64,000 bases of DNA from Gari tellinella (lineage: Eukaryota > Mollusca > Bivalvia > Cardiida > Psammobiidae), in assembly GCA_922989275.2 (NCBI GenBank), contig OV277866.1:33001246-33065245 (forward strand). Reading direction: 5' to 3'. The notes under the pieces were generated by a model. It was not told where the DNA came from and searched no databases. It saw only the letters and a program-made list of their open reading frames with translations. Shown here one piece after another: positions 1 to 13,000 of this stretch (position 1 is its first letter; each line of letters begins with the position of its first letter). The position numbers and the translations under genes were made by a program.

Positions 1-125
1 AGCTAGAAAAAGCTTGTTTTTCTTTGTACATTTTCATCACAACAACAGCAAGGAGTACAATGATAACCTGCTTTATGATTTTACTTGAAAGCCAAATGAA
101 TACATTGCAGGGACAAAACATGTCA

Positions 126-154
126 GGGGGGGGGGGGGGGGGGGGGGGCGGGGG
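126..154 (+). repeat. Poly-G tract
   Basis: 23 consecutive G, one C, five G. Possible G-quadruplex, or a length unstable in assembly. Confidence 0.9.
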
Positions 155-179
155 TATTTGTCACTTTCTGTGACACCAT

Positions 180-342
180 TCATGTTAGGCGTTTGCAACA
201 GGTGACTGCTTAAAGCGAATTGACATTCAAAATCTCCATAGCTTTCTGTTGTATTGTCATCTTGTTTTAAGATATCACCTGTCTTTTAAACAACAATCAA
301 TTATCCTTTGTTTTTAGTGGTCGTAATAGAGAGGTTTTACTG
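180..342. mobile_element. Family I right part
   Basis: TAGTGGTCGTAATAGAGAGG followed by TTTTACTGTA, preceded by CTGCTTAAAGCGAATTGAC, the worn hairpin arm. Left TIR not found. Confidence 0.5.
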
Positions 343-609
343 TAATGTATATATTTAACTATGTAATATTACTCCTGTTATTTTATTTGGTTGTGGTATA
401 TTAAACTGATGTGTTCTTTAACTGTATTATGGACATGTATTGCTCTTTGTTACTGAAGGTAAATAAATAAATATAAAAAATAAAAAATAAAAGATGGCTA
501 ATAGAAGAACTCTATTACAATGGATCAAATTAAATTAGTCCATTGAGTTATGTTCAATCAATTATTTGGTGATTACATAAACACGCACGCAAGCACACGC
601 ATACACAGA

Positions 610-852
610 AATAAAAAAATGTCTGTCTTAAACTAACGGCAACGAAATGTAATGGAATGTACAAATAAATACGAAAAAACGGCACCTTTCTTAAATCTCT
701 AACAATTTCCATTTTTTATCTGAGAGGCAAATAGTTTGGAGCCTTATCAAATGCCGGTTTACCCGGCGTCTGATCTGGTTCCAAATATATTTGGAAAGGA
801 ATTAATTTAGCACACACGCGTTTATTGTGAAACAATAAGGTATTCTCTGCTG
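610..852 (+). mobile_element. Degenerate family A remnant
   Basis: GGCAAATAGTTTGGAGCC, GTTTACCCGGCGTCTGATCT and ATTCTCTGCTGTA at the right end remain. Left TIR lost. Confidence 0.55.
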
Positions 853-879
853 TAGCAGCACCAGGGTAAGAATACCTAC

Positions 880-1038
880 CTGACATGTAGCGCTATCTCG
901 CTCACTGTGAAGACAGCATTATTTCCGGTCCCAGCCCTGAGGATTACTGCAACTTCTTTGGCGGTAATTTTCTCAACACTAGTTCTGGTTGTTGGTGAGA
1001 CATCTGGTTCGAAAGTGTATGTAAAGGTATTCGTCGTG
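880..1038 (-). CDS. USH2A: Usherin-like exon 8: end of laminin N-terminal domain
   Basis: 159-bp exon, acceptor TTTTAATTAAG, donor GTAGGT. It encodes 52 codons ending NAVFTVSEIALHV, matching the last strand of LN domains (Y/F-x-V-x-E-I-x-I/L) just before the first EGF-Lam Cys. Phase in is 2, phase out is 2. The following exon is not visible in positions 1-879. Confidence 0.82.
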
Positions 1039-4000
1039 CTTAATTAAAAGAAAATATAACATTAAAGTGTTTAGTATGTCAAGTACGTCCACGCCAACAT
1101 TGAATCAACAAGCAACTTGGAGCCTGTTCATTCAGTAAAGAAGACGTTATTGTCTCCCAATAAACTCGTTTGTGCTAAATCAATTATTTCTATATCCAAC
1201 AGACTTTTGCCAGATCATTGGCACTGTTGTCTCCAGCATATATGGCGAAGGAAATAGCCACGGGTCAAGTTTTTACTATACTTGAGATCAAAGGTACAGG
1301 TCGTGATTAGAGTAACATGACAACAACATTCAACACTCCGCTATCCTTAGATGCTTCCATATGTCACATTTCTTCTTGTCTTGTTCAAATGTATGCTTGT
1401 CATCTCTAAATACCAGGTCATTATGTCAATGCGCTGTGTGAACTTGTCTAAGGATAATAATCTTATTATGGTCGACGGCTATGGTATTATGTTAAAAGTC
1501 GGTTAATCTTGTTCGAAAACAATGTGAACTTGTCGATTTGATATTCTATCATGTTATATGCATCTGTTGTTCTATCACTGTTTGTTGTTGATTTGTCCAA
1601 ACAGCGTCTTGTTATGTTCAAACGTATTCTTATTATGTTAAGAAGTGAAGTTATCTTGCCCAACGTACTTTTGTCAAAACGGTCTGTTGACTTGTCCACA
1701 CTGCTTCTTATCATGTTGAAATGTTATGCTATTATTTCGAAAATGTGTGTTAATTTTTCCACGTATCTTGTGAACTTGTGTAATTACTGTCTATTTATGT
1801 CTGTTGGCTATGATTTTGTGTTACAAAAGCAGTTTCATCTTGTCAAGATGTAGTGTGATCTTGTCTATAAGATATGTTATCATGTTAAAGGCACGTGTTG
1901 TTATGTTAATAAACAGTGTTGACTTGTCTAGATGTTATGATATTATGCTAACAACCTATACTGTTATGTTAAAAGTAGTGTCATTTTGTTAAAGAGCAAT
2001 GTGAACTTGTCTATATATTATGTTATCTTATTACACCTCGCTTTGAGTTACTATGTTAATTTCCCATAGACCTACAGTTAACATTTTGCATGTCTTTTAC
2101 ATCTATTCAAAAATATACTGTCGCTCTTTATGATATTCTTTTTGTGACGTCACTCTAAAGGACATTGCTTTTTTCTCCGTTATAAAAAATACGGTCAGCA
2201 TTGACATGAATTTCGCTATGGGCGATAATAGAACGTTTTAAAAAGTGGTAACTTCTAATCAACTTTTGGCATTTTCTGTACAAGTTGCTTCCTTTTGTCC
2301 GTTCCTTAACGATTTGCTACCATTTCGGTAGAGGATATGTGCCACCTTGACAATGTAAAGACGCTGTTTCTTCAATTTACTTGTCATAACGTTCTTCTTT
2401 CTTTCTTGTAATATAATTATAAACAATGTGACGTCGTAAGACGGCGACGTCATTTCCCGCGTTACGTACATGTCCGCGCTAAATTGGTATTCACAAAACA
2501 TTTTATAAAATACGAATAAAACGATTCCAAAGCCAGGGTTGATAAGCTCAGTGTAATAAAATAAATATTAGATGTCAGTTTGCGTGACATTCAAATTGTC
2601 AACCCTCGAAAACAAAATTTCACCCTCGGCTACGCCTCGGGGTGACATTCTGTTTCTCGGGTTGACAATTTGAATGTCACGCAAACTGACATCTAATATT
2701 TATATAATGTCAAATACACGTGTTGTTATTTTAATATACAATGTAAAGTGTTGACTTGTCCAAAACTGTGTCTTATCATGTTCAACATATATGACATTAT
2801 GTTACAAAGCAATTTTATTTTGTCAAGGTGTAAAAGCTTATGTATATAAACTATTTTTTTTATCACGACTGTATACATTATACTATTTCCTTTAGCAGAG
2901 GAATGAATGAAAGGTGTAGGTATGGGGTAATGAGGTAATGAGGTAACGGAAAAGCAAAAAAAAAAACAACCTGAAAGCAAGTGTCAAATATTTTGGATCC
3001 AGGTCAGACTCCGTATCATGTGGATCTAATCATGATCCAAACTGTTTGCAAGTATCGATCAGTTGTCTAAGGATCATGGAATCATACTCAACGCTGACAA
3101 TTCTTCGGTCATTGTCCCAAAAAGCTATAAGTTTGATTAATGTAAATACCCATATTACAAATGTCAGTGAATGCATATTACAAGTCACCAGAGTCATTGA
3201 CTTACTTTGTCCGTCAGTGTCTCGTGGGAGTCAGCCGCGCGCTGGTCCGCAAATAGCTACTGACACGTACAATGCTACGTATGACATTGACACGTACAAA
3301 GCTGTACAATATCTCTTAATATATCCAATCCTAGAGACGAGTTTACCCGCCATTAACAAACAGCGTTCATGTGAAGAGTAAACTTGTCCTATTAAAACAG
3401 TGTTGACCCTGAGCAGATGGTTCATGCTGGAATCCTCTAATCAAGATCTTCACTGTTGACATTTGCTAAAATTATATTGTTATCAACCCTAAAAGATAAA
3501 AACTTGAAAGAGACGATTGGAATTTGGAAATGTCCATTCAAAATTTAAGGGATACATTTATATGGTAACCGATAATTACTATACTCAATTACTCATCCAA
3601 AAAAGAAAGTACCCTCTTTTTGTATTCTAAATTATCAGCGTGTCATACATAAACTTCATTTATTGTTTGCTTTATAGAAAGTGACAGAAGACATGACATC
3701 ATTGTGGTTAAATATCTGGCATATTGTATGGAAAATAAAAGGTCTATAACTCTTTTTTCCGGAAAACAGCATTTTTGCTTAGAAATTTTTTCAATAGAAA
3801 AAAACAATGGTGCTCGTATTTAGCAGCTAGAACTTCTTCTTATTTAAATATATAACATAAGACTTTCATTTTTCACTACATCGAGGCGTTATAAAGACTA
3901 GAAAGTCTTACAATATCAAATTATCTCCTTTTGATTTCGAATAAGAACGAATTCTAAGTGTTTCATTTTCGTTTCATGAGTTATTTAATTTGAATGTTTT

Positions 4001-7000
4001 ACTGGAATACATTGGTGAACGTATGAACCTTTACAATGTCAAACAAAACTAGAGTTGATAAGGTACTTTAAAAGATATTGAGCTAAAGGGGTATTTTCTT
4101 TTTTGGCTGAGAAAATATTTATCGTTTGCATAATTATATCGTCTGCTTTCGTCAGTGCTGTAACAAATTAAATGCGCTTAATGGCGCTTCTATAGGGGAA
4201 AGGGGAAATCAATGACATAAGAAGTATCGATAGGAGTGTTAAACATTTCAATGCATTTAATGCCGTTAAAGCTGAAAATAATACCATTTCGTGCATACGC
4301 TCGTACATGTACAGTACATATCAAACAAAATAGCATAAACCATCGTAATTACCTGATATCAGAATCGTAGTTTCTGCAGCCGGTCTGAGACCCACATGAA
4401 CTCTTGAAGGTTAACTCTGACGGGGTGTCTGGAGGCCGTCTCAGCTGTATAGCGATCTCTGCGGGTATAGTCTGTAACCCCTTCAGTGTAATCTGGTTGA
4501 GCTGAAATGGACAGGGAACAAATGTTGTCATTTACCCTGACCGTGGAGAACACGTGTTGTACCCTGTTTAAACGAAACTAAACGTAAACGTAGTATAATA
4601 ACAAGTATAAATCAATAATTCTCGAAATTAACTTCCGATTTTGTTTAAGCTGAGTGGCAAACCATTTAGAGCCTGATCAGACGCGGGTTATACAACTCCT
4701 GTCTACTGATATGATAACTTCATTAAGTGAAGTGCGGGAAGACCTGTTAAAGCCGCCACAGAGGACTTAACACTGCTTCTTATTTAATTGCTAGAATCAT
4801 TTCTTGGTCGATGAAACGTGAAATACAGGTCCCATTCAGTAATGTGGAATACCCTATGTCTTGTGACCGGAATTGTTTTTAACATCGATGTAGATCCTCA
4901 TTAATCATCTACCGCCATATATCTAAAAATAGACATCATATGTTATTTAAAGGAAATAGTCTATAGAAAATTCCGGGAAACATAAGGTTTTTCGGGACCC
5001 AAAAAATAAGTAAGCATTACTGTACATTGGTTGTAATGTTTTGAATGTTTTATTGTGAAAAGATTTTTTTTTAATTTAAAACAGTCTTGATTTTGTTTCT
5101 ATCTCTTGATATTGCAATTTTGAGTGCCAATACGTTTGTGAACAAGCATCGAACATACGCAAAAGAGAACATTGCGTACTTGAATATACATTTCTGATCA
5201 TTTCTGACTGGTTGAAAATCTCGGTCATCGCGGTCAGTGATGAAAACTCGCGTTCGCGAAGAAAACGCTTATTATCCTGACTAAATCTAAGGGTAACATT
5301 TGATTACAGGTCCATTGAAAAACATTTTTTATCATTTTCATCTATTGTTCTGAATATCCAAACTGTGTCTCTTATATATTCAGATAATCTTAACCATTAC
5401 CGTGCTAAGCGCGGGTCTAGGCAAGTTTTGACTATTTAGACTTTTTACTTTTCCTGTTACACTGTAATGCAAAATGACAAACAGTAAAAGCTTTGATCAG
5501 AGCGCTCCTTAATAATGATCTTTACTTTATGTATAGGACAAATGTACTCTTTACAGTAAAGGCCGAGGTATATTCTTCTCGAGGCATCAATTGTGAAATA
5601 TTAACATGTATTTTTCTTTTGCTTAACGGGTTTTACCTGATACAGGTTTCCAAGAGGCATTACGATGACCGTATCGACAGCTAATTTGGTACTCCAGTAC
5701 GTGCTTGTATCATTGTCAACCATATAAATTGGCAGATGTGAGTCGCTGTTCAATCGTGGCACTGTTATAGAATCGTTATCGTTTGTACACTTCATGTATT
5801 TCTCAGGAATGGTGTTTTCTACAATGATAGGGGCGTTGTCTGGACATCTGTGGAAGAAATACATCATGTAATAAAAATGCTCTTAACTACTGTACATGTA
5901 TGATGTTTGTGCACTTTAAACATGTACATATTTGTTACATTGCAATAAAAATTGTCATGCTCCGAATATGGACTACGTTTCGGATTAAAACAGGGAACAT
6001 AAAGGCGTATGCGATTTGTTTTGGTCTTAACGGTATGCATAAAAGCGTCCTCCATAATTTGTTTTGTTCTTGCCAGAGTACATGAAAGCGTGTGCGCTTT
6101 ACGATCATATATTTGTTTTGTTTAACAGTTTTATCTCACTCGAGTTGCATACTTCGTCTAGTAAACAAGAATGGCGATGTTTAAAGCCAGATGACTGCTT
6201 AATGCAGGGCAATATTAAATGCTGACAGTTCGTAAATAAGGATTCTGAATAACGTTTGTCCTGCATGACTCTGTCATCTATCCTGAACAAATGAAGTTGT
6301 TGACTTATTTCGGTATTTTATATGAAGTTTACAAAATCATTTAGCCTTAAGAATGAATTTTAAAAATGATTTTGAAATACGACAAATCTTTGGCAGAGTG
6401 CACGATACACTCATGACAGGGACTTAAATACCATGTACTCTGCCAAAGGCTTAAATAACTTATTTGTCATACTTTAAGGCCGATTGTAAATAAGATTCTT
6501 AAGGCTAAATAGTTGTGTAAATCAGAAATAAATAAACAAAACTAATTTCTCATAATCCAAGATAGGCCATTTATATGCATTAGAGAAGTCTAAGTGGAGT
6601 AACTCTATCATATGCCTATTTTTGTTGATGAGAGTTACCTTTCTTTTTCAACTCTATAAATCCTTATAGTTGTCATGTGTTTTTGTGTTAGGAATATGAA
6701 TAGCTTACTAAAGCTGGAGGTTTATACTTTATTTTCTTCCGGTTTTAAGATGATATTTGTTTTTAAAATAAATAATCAGAAAGATAACAGACGACACGAG
6801 CGTTGAGATGAAAAAATCCGTTGATCATTTTTCGTATAAAAAGAAACCCCTCTACCACTATCGCTAAATAGTGGAAATCATTAGAGATGTGAGGCATGTG
6901 CCTGCTTAAAGCAATGCGGGTGCAATCAGAACGATATTTTAGGAGCTTTCTATTAACGTTTGCTTTAAGATATCGCATGTCTTCTATGAAATCAATTAGC

Positions 7001-10000
7001 CTTCTTTTTAGAAGTCCTGATAAAGAGGTGTCACTGTATAACTAGTCGTATGACTATACAGAATTACAAATGAAGTATGCAACGTGGTCCTATAATTATG
7101 ATGTCATTCAAATGCATTCAATAGCTCCTTCATGCTAGACTTAGGTTATAGAGTTTCAGTTTATTTTAATCAATGTTAAATCTACCTGAAGTTGATGAGT
7201 TTGTCATTACTCTGGAAAAAAATTCTTTTTACCTGTAATTTTCGGAGGTATCGCACCTCCTTCGTCAGCACTGTGAGCTAGTTTTGCAGGTCACGTGACG
7301 TAGGCAAGTCATGTGATCTCGAGAGGAGTGGTATGTACACGGGGGGAGGTCCAGACCCTCGTCCCGGTTTAGTAATGGGCGCCGCTGTTTTATCTCAATC
7401 GCCCCATTGACTTTCCTTCTAATCAGTCCCCCCATTAAGTTCACCTCAGAGCAGGAGGAGGAGGAGGAGGAGGAGGAAGTTCCATTATTAGACACCTGTA
7501 TACATGTTGAGAGGATGTTGGGCGACAAGAGTGACAGTTTATAGAAAGCCAACACACACTGACCAATACCTGCACTTTAACTCTAACGACCATTTAGAAC
7601 ACAAAAGGTCAGTAGTGAGGACACTGTTTCACAGGGCTAACTCCCTTGTAACTACAGAAGAAGACAAGAAAAAAGAAATCGAACATATGGGCAAACCAGA
7701 ATGGATCTTCCACATTCCAAAGAAAAGGCATCAGCAACCCAACGAAAAATGTGGGTCAGCAGAAAGAAAGGTAAATGTTGACATGCCATACATAGGTGGT
7801 AATTCTGAAGTTTTGGCTAGACTTTTTAAAGCCCAAGGGATTAACATGTACCACAAACCGTCCAACTCCATAAAGAGTCAAGTGACAGATCTGACTGATA
7901 AAATAAAAATATGTGAAGTCAGTTACCATCTACAATGCGAAAACTGCAAATAATATTATATAGGGGAAACAGCAAACAACACTACGGACAAGATTTAAAG
8001 AACAGTTGACAAGAAGCAACTCAGCTATTTTCGAACACTGTACAAACACTGGGCATTCCATCAAATCTGAAAACGCCTCGGTCATGACATCAGAAAGTGG
8101 ACCGATTAGAAGGAAAGTCAATGGGGCGATTGAGATAAAACAGCGGCGCCCCCCATCACTAAACCGGGACGAGGGTCTGGACCCCCCCCCCCCCCGTGTC
8201 TACTTACAGTTGTACTTTAGTCTTAGTATTTGTATTCCACGGCAGCGACAAATAAGTGCCGAAAGTAAACGAAACAACTGATCCATGTTATTTAGGAAAT
8301 AAAGATGTAACAGTAACAAGCGTTAATAATGTTTATATCTATCGATCTCATCGTTTTAGAAAACGATATATCTTGGCAAAACTCGTTTTAGCCGTTTCCT
8401 GAAAGACTCGTCTAAAAATGTTCTGAACATATTTACTATCGGCAAAGGCTCGCAGTATACACGTTTTATTGTATCTAACTCGTTCAGTACATTAAAAACA
8501 GTAAAACTTTTTTATCACGACCACTTAACCCTTAGCCCGCCAAATAAATTGTCGTCTGCTATATTTCTCGTCTGCTTCAAGTTTCAAAGTGCTTCAAAGT
8601 TGCTCAAAGTTGCTGAAAATGTTGTCCGAGTGTCAAACAGCTTGGATCCGGATGAGACGCCGAGTTACTCGGCGTCTCATCCGGATCCAAGCTGTTTGCA
8701 TATGGAGCTATAGTCGTGAGTGGCAGGCTAAGGGTTAACTATATAAGTTATATGGCCACTTATGAACATGACAGAAACGAAATATCTAGTATTGTAAATG
8801 CCCTTTATCATAGCCATTAAAACATTTTTCTTTCTTAGAGAGCTTAGGTGAAGAGATAAAGAAATGTTTGAATAAAGCACATGTTACACATGCTATTTTC
8901 TTTATAAATAATGTTGAATTTGGTCAAGGATTACGTTTAAAATTGCCATGATATGTTATGAAGTATCTAAATTTGCAAGGAATGACGTGTAATCCCTAAT
9001 TGTTCCAGTGATTTCATGAAATATTCTCTGTAACATAATATATTTATTACGTAAACGTGCAAAATATAGAGTGCAATAAAGCTCGCACGGCACACTGTGC
9101 ATATATTTGATACTAATTTTGAAATCACAAAAACTATTGTATTACTACGAGACAGTAAAACAGTTAAGTTTAACAATCTAGGAACACTACGGGTCAACGA
9201 AAATAATAATATAGACCAGCTGGACGCTTGAAAATGTTTCAAACATGTCTCTAAGTGTCAAGCCGGTCTATATCTATATCATTTTACAGCTGAGCAACCC
9301 AACAAAAAGGCTACGTAGTATTTACATTGACTAAGAATATGAATAATAAATCAGCTTGAAGCATCAACAAATGGTTATTTTCAATTTTTGACGTTACACA
9401 ATAAGACATCATCTTATAAGCGTCAAATAATGATTTTAGTCAATAGAAAACACTTATTAGATTTTATCTTAATTGAAAAATTGAATATGGTATCAGAGAA
9501 ATCTTTTCACAAAATATTGATGTTCATTTGCTTTATTTCCTTTTGATACCTTTATCATCTATGATTAAGTAATCCCAAAAACAGCAATGACGAATTTTCT
9601 TAATAGTTAAGGCAAGAATGAAAGTAAGAACATTCAGAAGTTTTGGTCATTTGTTGTTTATGTGATAAAAAGAATATAAAATTCGTCTGTTTTCAGTATT
9701 GAATGTTTTTAACTCACTGGAAAAAACTGAGCTGTTGCTCGTCAAGGCTATCAGCATATATATTATATCCCGGTACGACCATTATTCGAACACCTAAGCA
9801 TCTTCTAGTCAATTTCAAATTGTTATCTGAATAAAATTTTTTTTTACATGAATACTGGATATACTGGACATTTTCATCTTAAAATACAATGGGTAAGTTG
9901 TTGCAACTGAAATCGATTCTCTAACAATGTAAACAAAGCACGGTGGTCCATTTACTTCATTCTCAGTGGGTACCCAACCTAAATTCGAAAAGTAGGTTTG

Positions 10001-13000
10001 ACACTACAAAATAGTTTTATATATTTCCAGGGAAACTGTTTGTTGAAAAACATACAACAAGAGTCTGTGACCTCATAAAAAGTATCTTTCATATAATTTA
10101 CAGTAGTTTAGACGTAACATATCAATTGTTAATGGCAACAGGCAATGCAGTAGAAGGGGTCTCCCCTTGTAAGTACCCTGACAGAGCTGCAAACTTTAAT
10201 GTACATCCAACCATCAAGAAGAAATTTCTAAAAGTTGTCAAATAGATTATTCTAAGAATTTAGTAAAGTCAAACCTGTCAAAATATTTTTTTATTTATTT
10301 ATTTCTTGTTACTTCTTATATGAAACACTGTTTAGAAAATCCAAAAAAATGGAAAAAGTGATAAGGACCCCTAGTTTAAGATTTGATCAAATTAAGTGGC
10401 CTGGACCCTAAATTTAATTTGTCCGGACCACTAGGAATGAGGTATATGTAAAAGTTATGCAACCGACACACCACTGATCTTTTTTGTTCATAGAAAATGT
10501 AGTCTATGACATATTCATGCATTGGGAAATTAGGTGAAAACGCAATTTTTATAGTCAGTTAAGTTCAACAATTGCCCTTTAACCTGATTATTGATAATTC
10601 TTGCCGATTTTGTGTTCTTGACGTTTCTACCCGTGTTACTGTCAAAATGTCACGCGCGGTTTTGCAAAATTGCTTGTAACCATAGATATCAAGTGAACTG
10701 ATTTAGGTGTTCGAATTTTGGTTGTGTTCGAATAATGGTGGTAAAAGGATAATTCTATCAAACTCGATCAATAAGTTCAATACTGACAACACACTAATTC
10801 AACCTCCTCTATATCTGAATGGTCATTACTGTGGAATTTTCTGTATCACATACCTGCAGCTCGAATCACCGGGAATTTGCATCAGAGTACCTGTATTTAG
10901 ATATAGGATTTCTCTGAAAAGACAAAAATGTATAACATAACCTACGGTACGAGCAGTCAACAACACTAATTGATTATTTCTCGTATATCATTAGAGGTTT
11001 AAATATGCAAATGAGGTTGTCTAACTTATATTTGTATTCCTACGCGTTGTCAAATTTTGTAAACAAATATGGCGCCAAACGACATTTCTATCGGTGATCG
11101 AGTGGCTATAAATGGGTAGGGACAGGGAACGTTTGCTTCCTAGATTTATTCTGAACAAATCGGAATTAACATAGGAACTACGTTTTACATTTTGTCTCAC
11201 GTGGGCGGTCCATTCACGCGACATTCATTGACTTAAACTAATAAGCTTACACTTAATATCGAGATGGTAAAAACAACATTGTATAAATAGAATCTAACAT
11301 TCGTGTTAATAATTTTTTGGTTTTTGTCTTTTCGAAAACAATAAAAACTCGACAAGCCCCGTTTTTATCGTTTTCTTAAAACTCGTTTTATAAATCCAAT
11401 AAATTATGTACACTCATATAAAACCCTATATGTATACATTGTTTTATAAACATGTATGTGGTTTAGATTCAGTTTATAGTTTTAATCGAATGTCTGCATT
11501 GCTTATCTAAACATTGTAATATATCTACACGTTGCTTCATTCGGACTTGCTTCTCTAGTTGTTTATTTGATTTTCGAAAACTCAAGTTCGCGCATACAAA
11601 CATGTACGTCAAATTAAAATAATTCCAAGCCAAGTATACGTTCGACTAAAGCGAGTTCAAGAAAATGTGGTTCAATCGTAGATAGTACAGTTACATTTGA
11701 TTGATTGATTGGTTGAGTTGAGTTGTATGGCACCGTGACCCATGAAATGGTCATTTTGCATCGATGAAAGTTACATTTAAGCATGGAAGTCTATTTCGAT
11801 TATATTGAACTAATCTGCACTGTGGAGAAGACGTTATTTTTTCCAAATAAACACGTCTGTGCTTAAACTATTATTTTCGTTTTAAACAGTTTGGAATCAG
11901 GTGAGATGATGCATTATCTGGCTCCGGGGTTATAAAGCGTTTCAGTTGAGTTTGAGTGTGTTCCCAAGCATTTGATTGGTCAGATTTGAGCCTAGGCTCA
12001 AATCTGACCGATCAAATACTTGGGAACGAGTTTAGACTCAGCTCAAATGCTTTATAACCTCGGAGTTTGGTATTTGATCCGGTTCCAAATTGTTTGCAAA
12101 TAAGATATATATGCTCAGTCAAGAACCGATATTTGAGACAAGCTGATCTCAAACGAGTCTAGGGTTGAAATGTTCTTAAGCGAGCCTTGGCGAGCTTAAA
12201 TACTTTTCTATTTTAGACAAAGTTGAAATGAGCTTGTCTCATTTATCGAAGAGTGAAAGAATTAGTTTGTCACATAACTACGATGGAACTATGGTGACAT
12301 CCTAAGTTAAAATTAAAAAAGGTTGTTATCCCGCATTTAAAAAAGAAGTCGGAAAAGGAAAATTCTTGTTTTCCCGACTTCTTTTTATAACTCAGGAAAA
12401 ATAGTTTTTTTCCCCGCGGATGTTTTGGTTTCCTTACTTAATTGTTTTAACAGGGGGAGTCAAACAACACTATCTGGAGCGTTCAAGATAATCAGCCAAT
12501 CACATACGTAGATAATATCTCGTTCTCTCTAGATAATCCGCGACTGTGATTGGCTGATTATCTTTAGCGTTCAAAATAGAGTTGTTAGCTTCTCAGAGTT
12601 AAAACAAGAAGTCAGGAACCCTAAAGTTGGTTTCCTGAGTTAAAAAAATAAGAAGTCGGGAATACCAGAAAAAAAATTGTTTTCCTCGATTTTTTTAGCT
12701 CGGGAAAATCATCTGTTTGTTTCGTGAGTTTTTAATTTTTAATTTTAACTCGGGTTGTCACTATAGTTCCACCGTACATAACCAACAATTTTAAGGTATT
12801 TCAAGAACATGTTATAGGCCTTTCTTTGAATAAAGTGACGTCACCAAATTGGAATAGAGTGACGTCTTTGAATAAGGTGCCATCGTCTAATTGGTATCCC
12901 ACATGTTGTAGACACGGATATTATCGATCTTTATTCGCTATTGAGAATAACAATGGTTCGCTCTGTAGATCTAAATGGCAATGCGTTTGCGTTTCGTTTA

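Noticed and set aside
3046..3381. 111-codon plus-strand frame.
   Set aside because: No recognisable domain, located inside an intron of the opposite-strand gene among degenerate repeat units.
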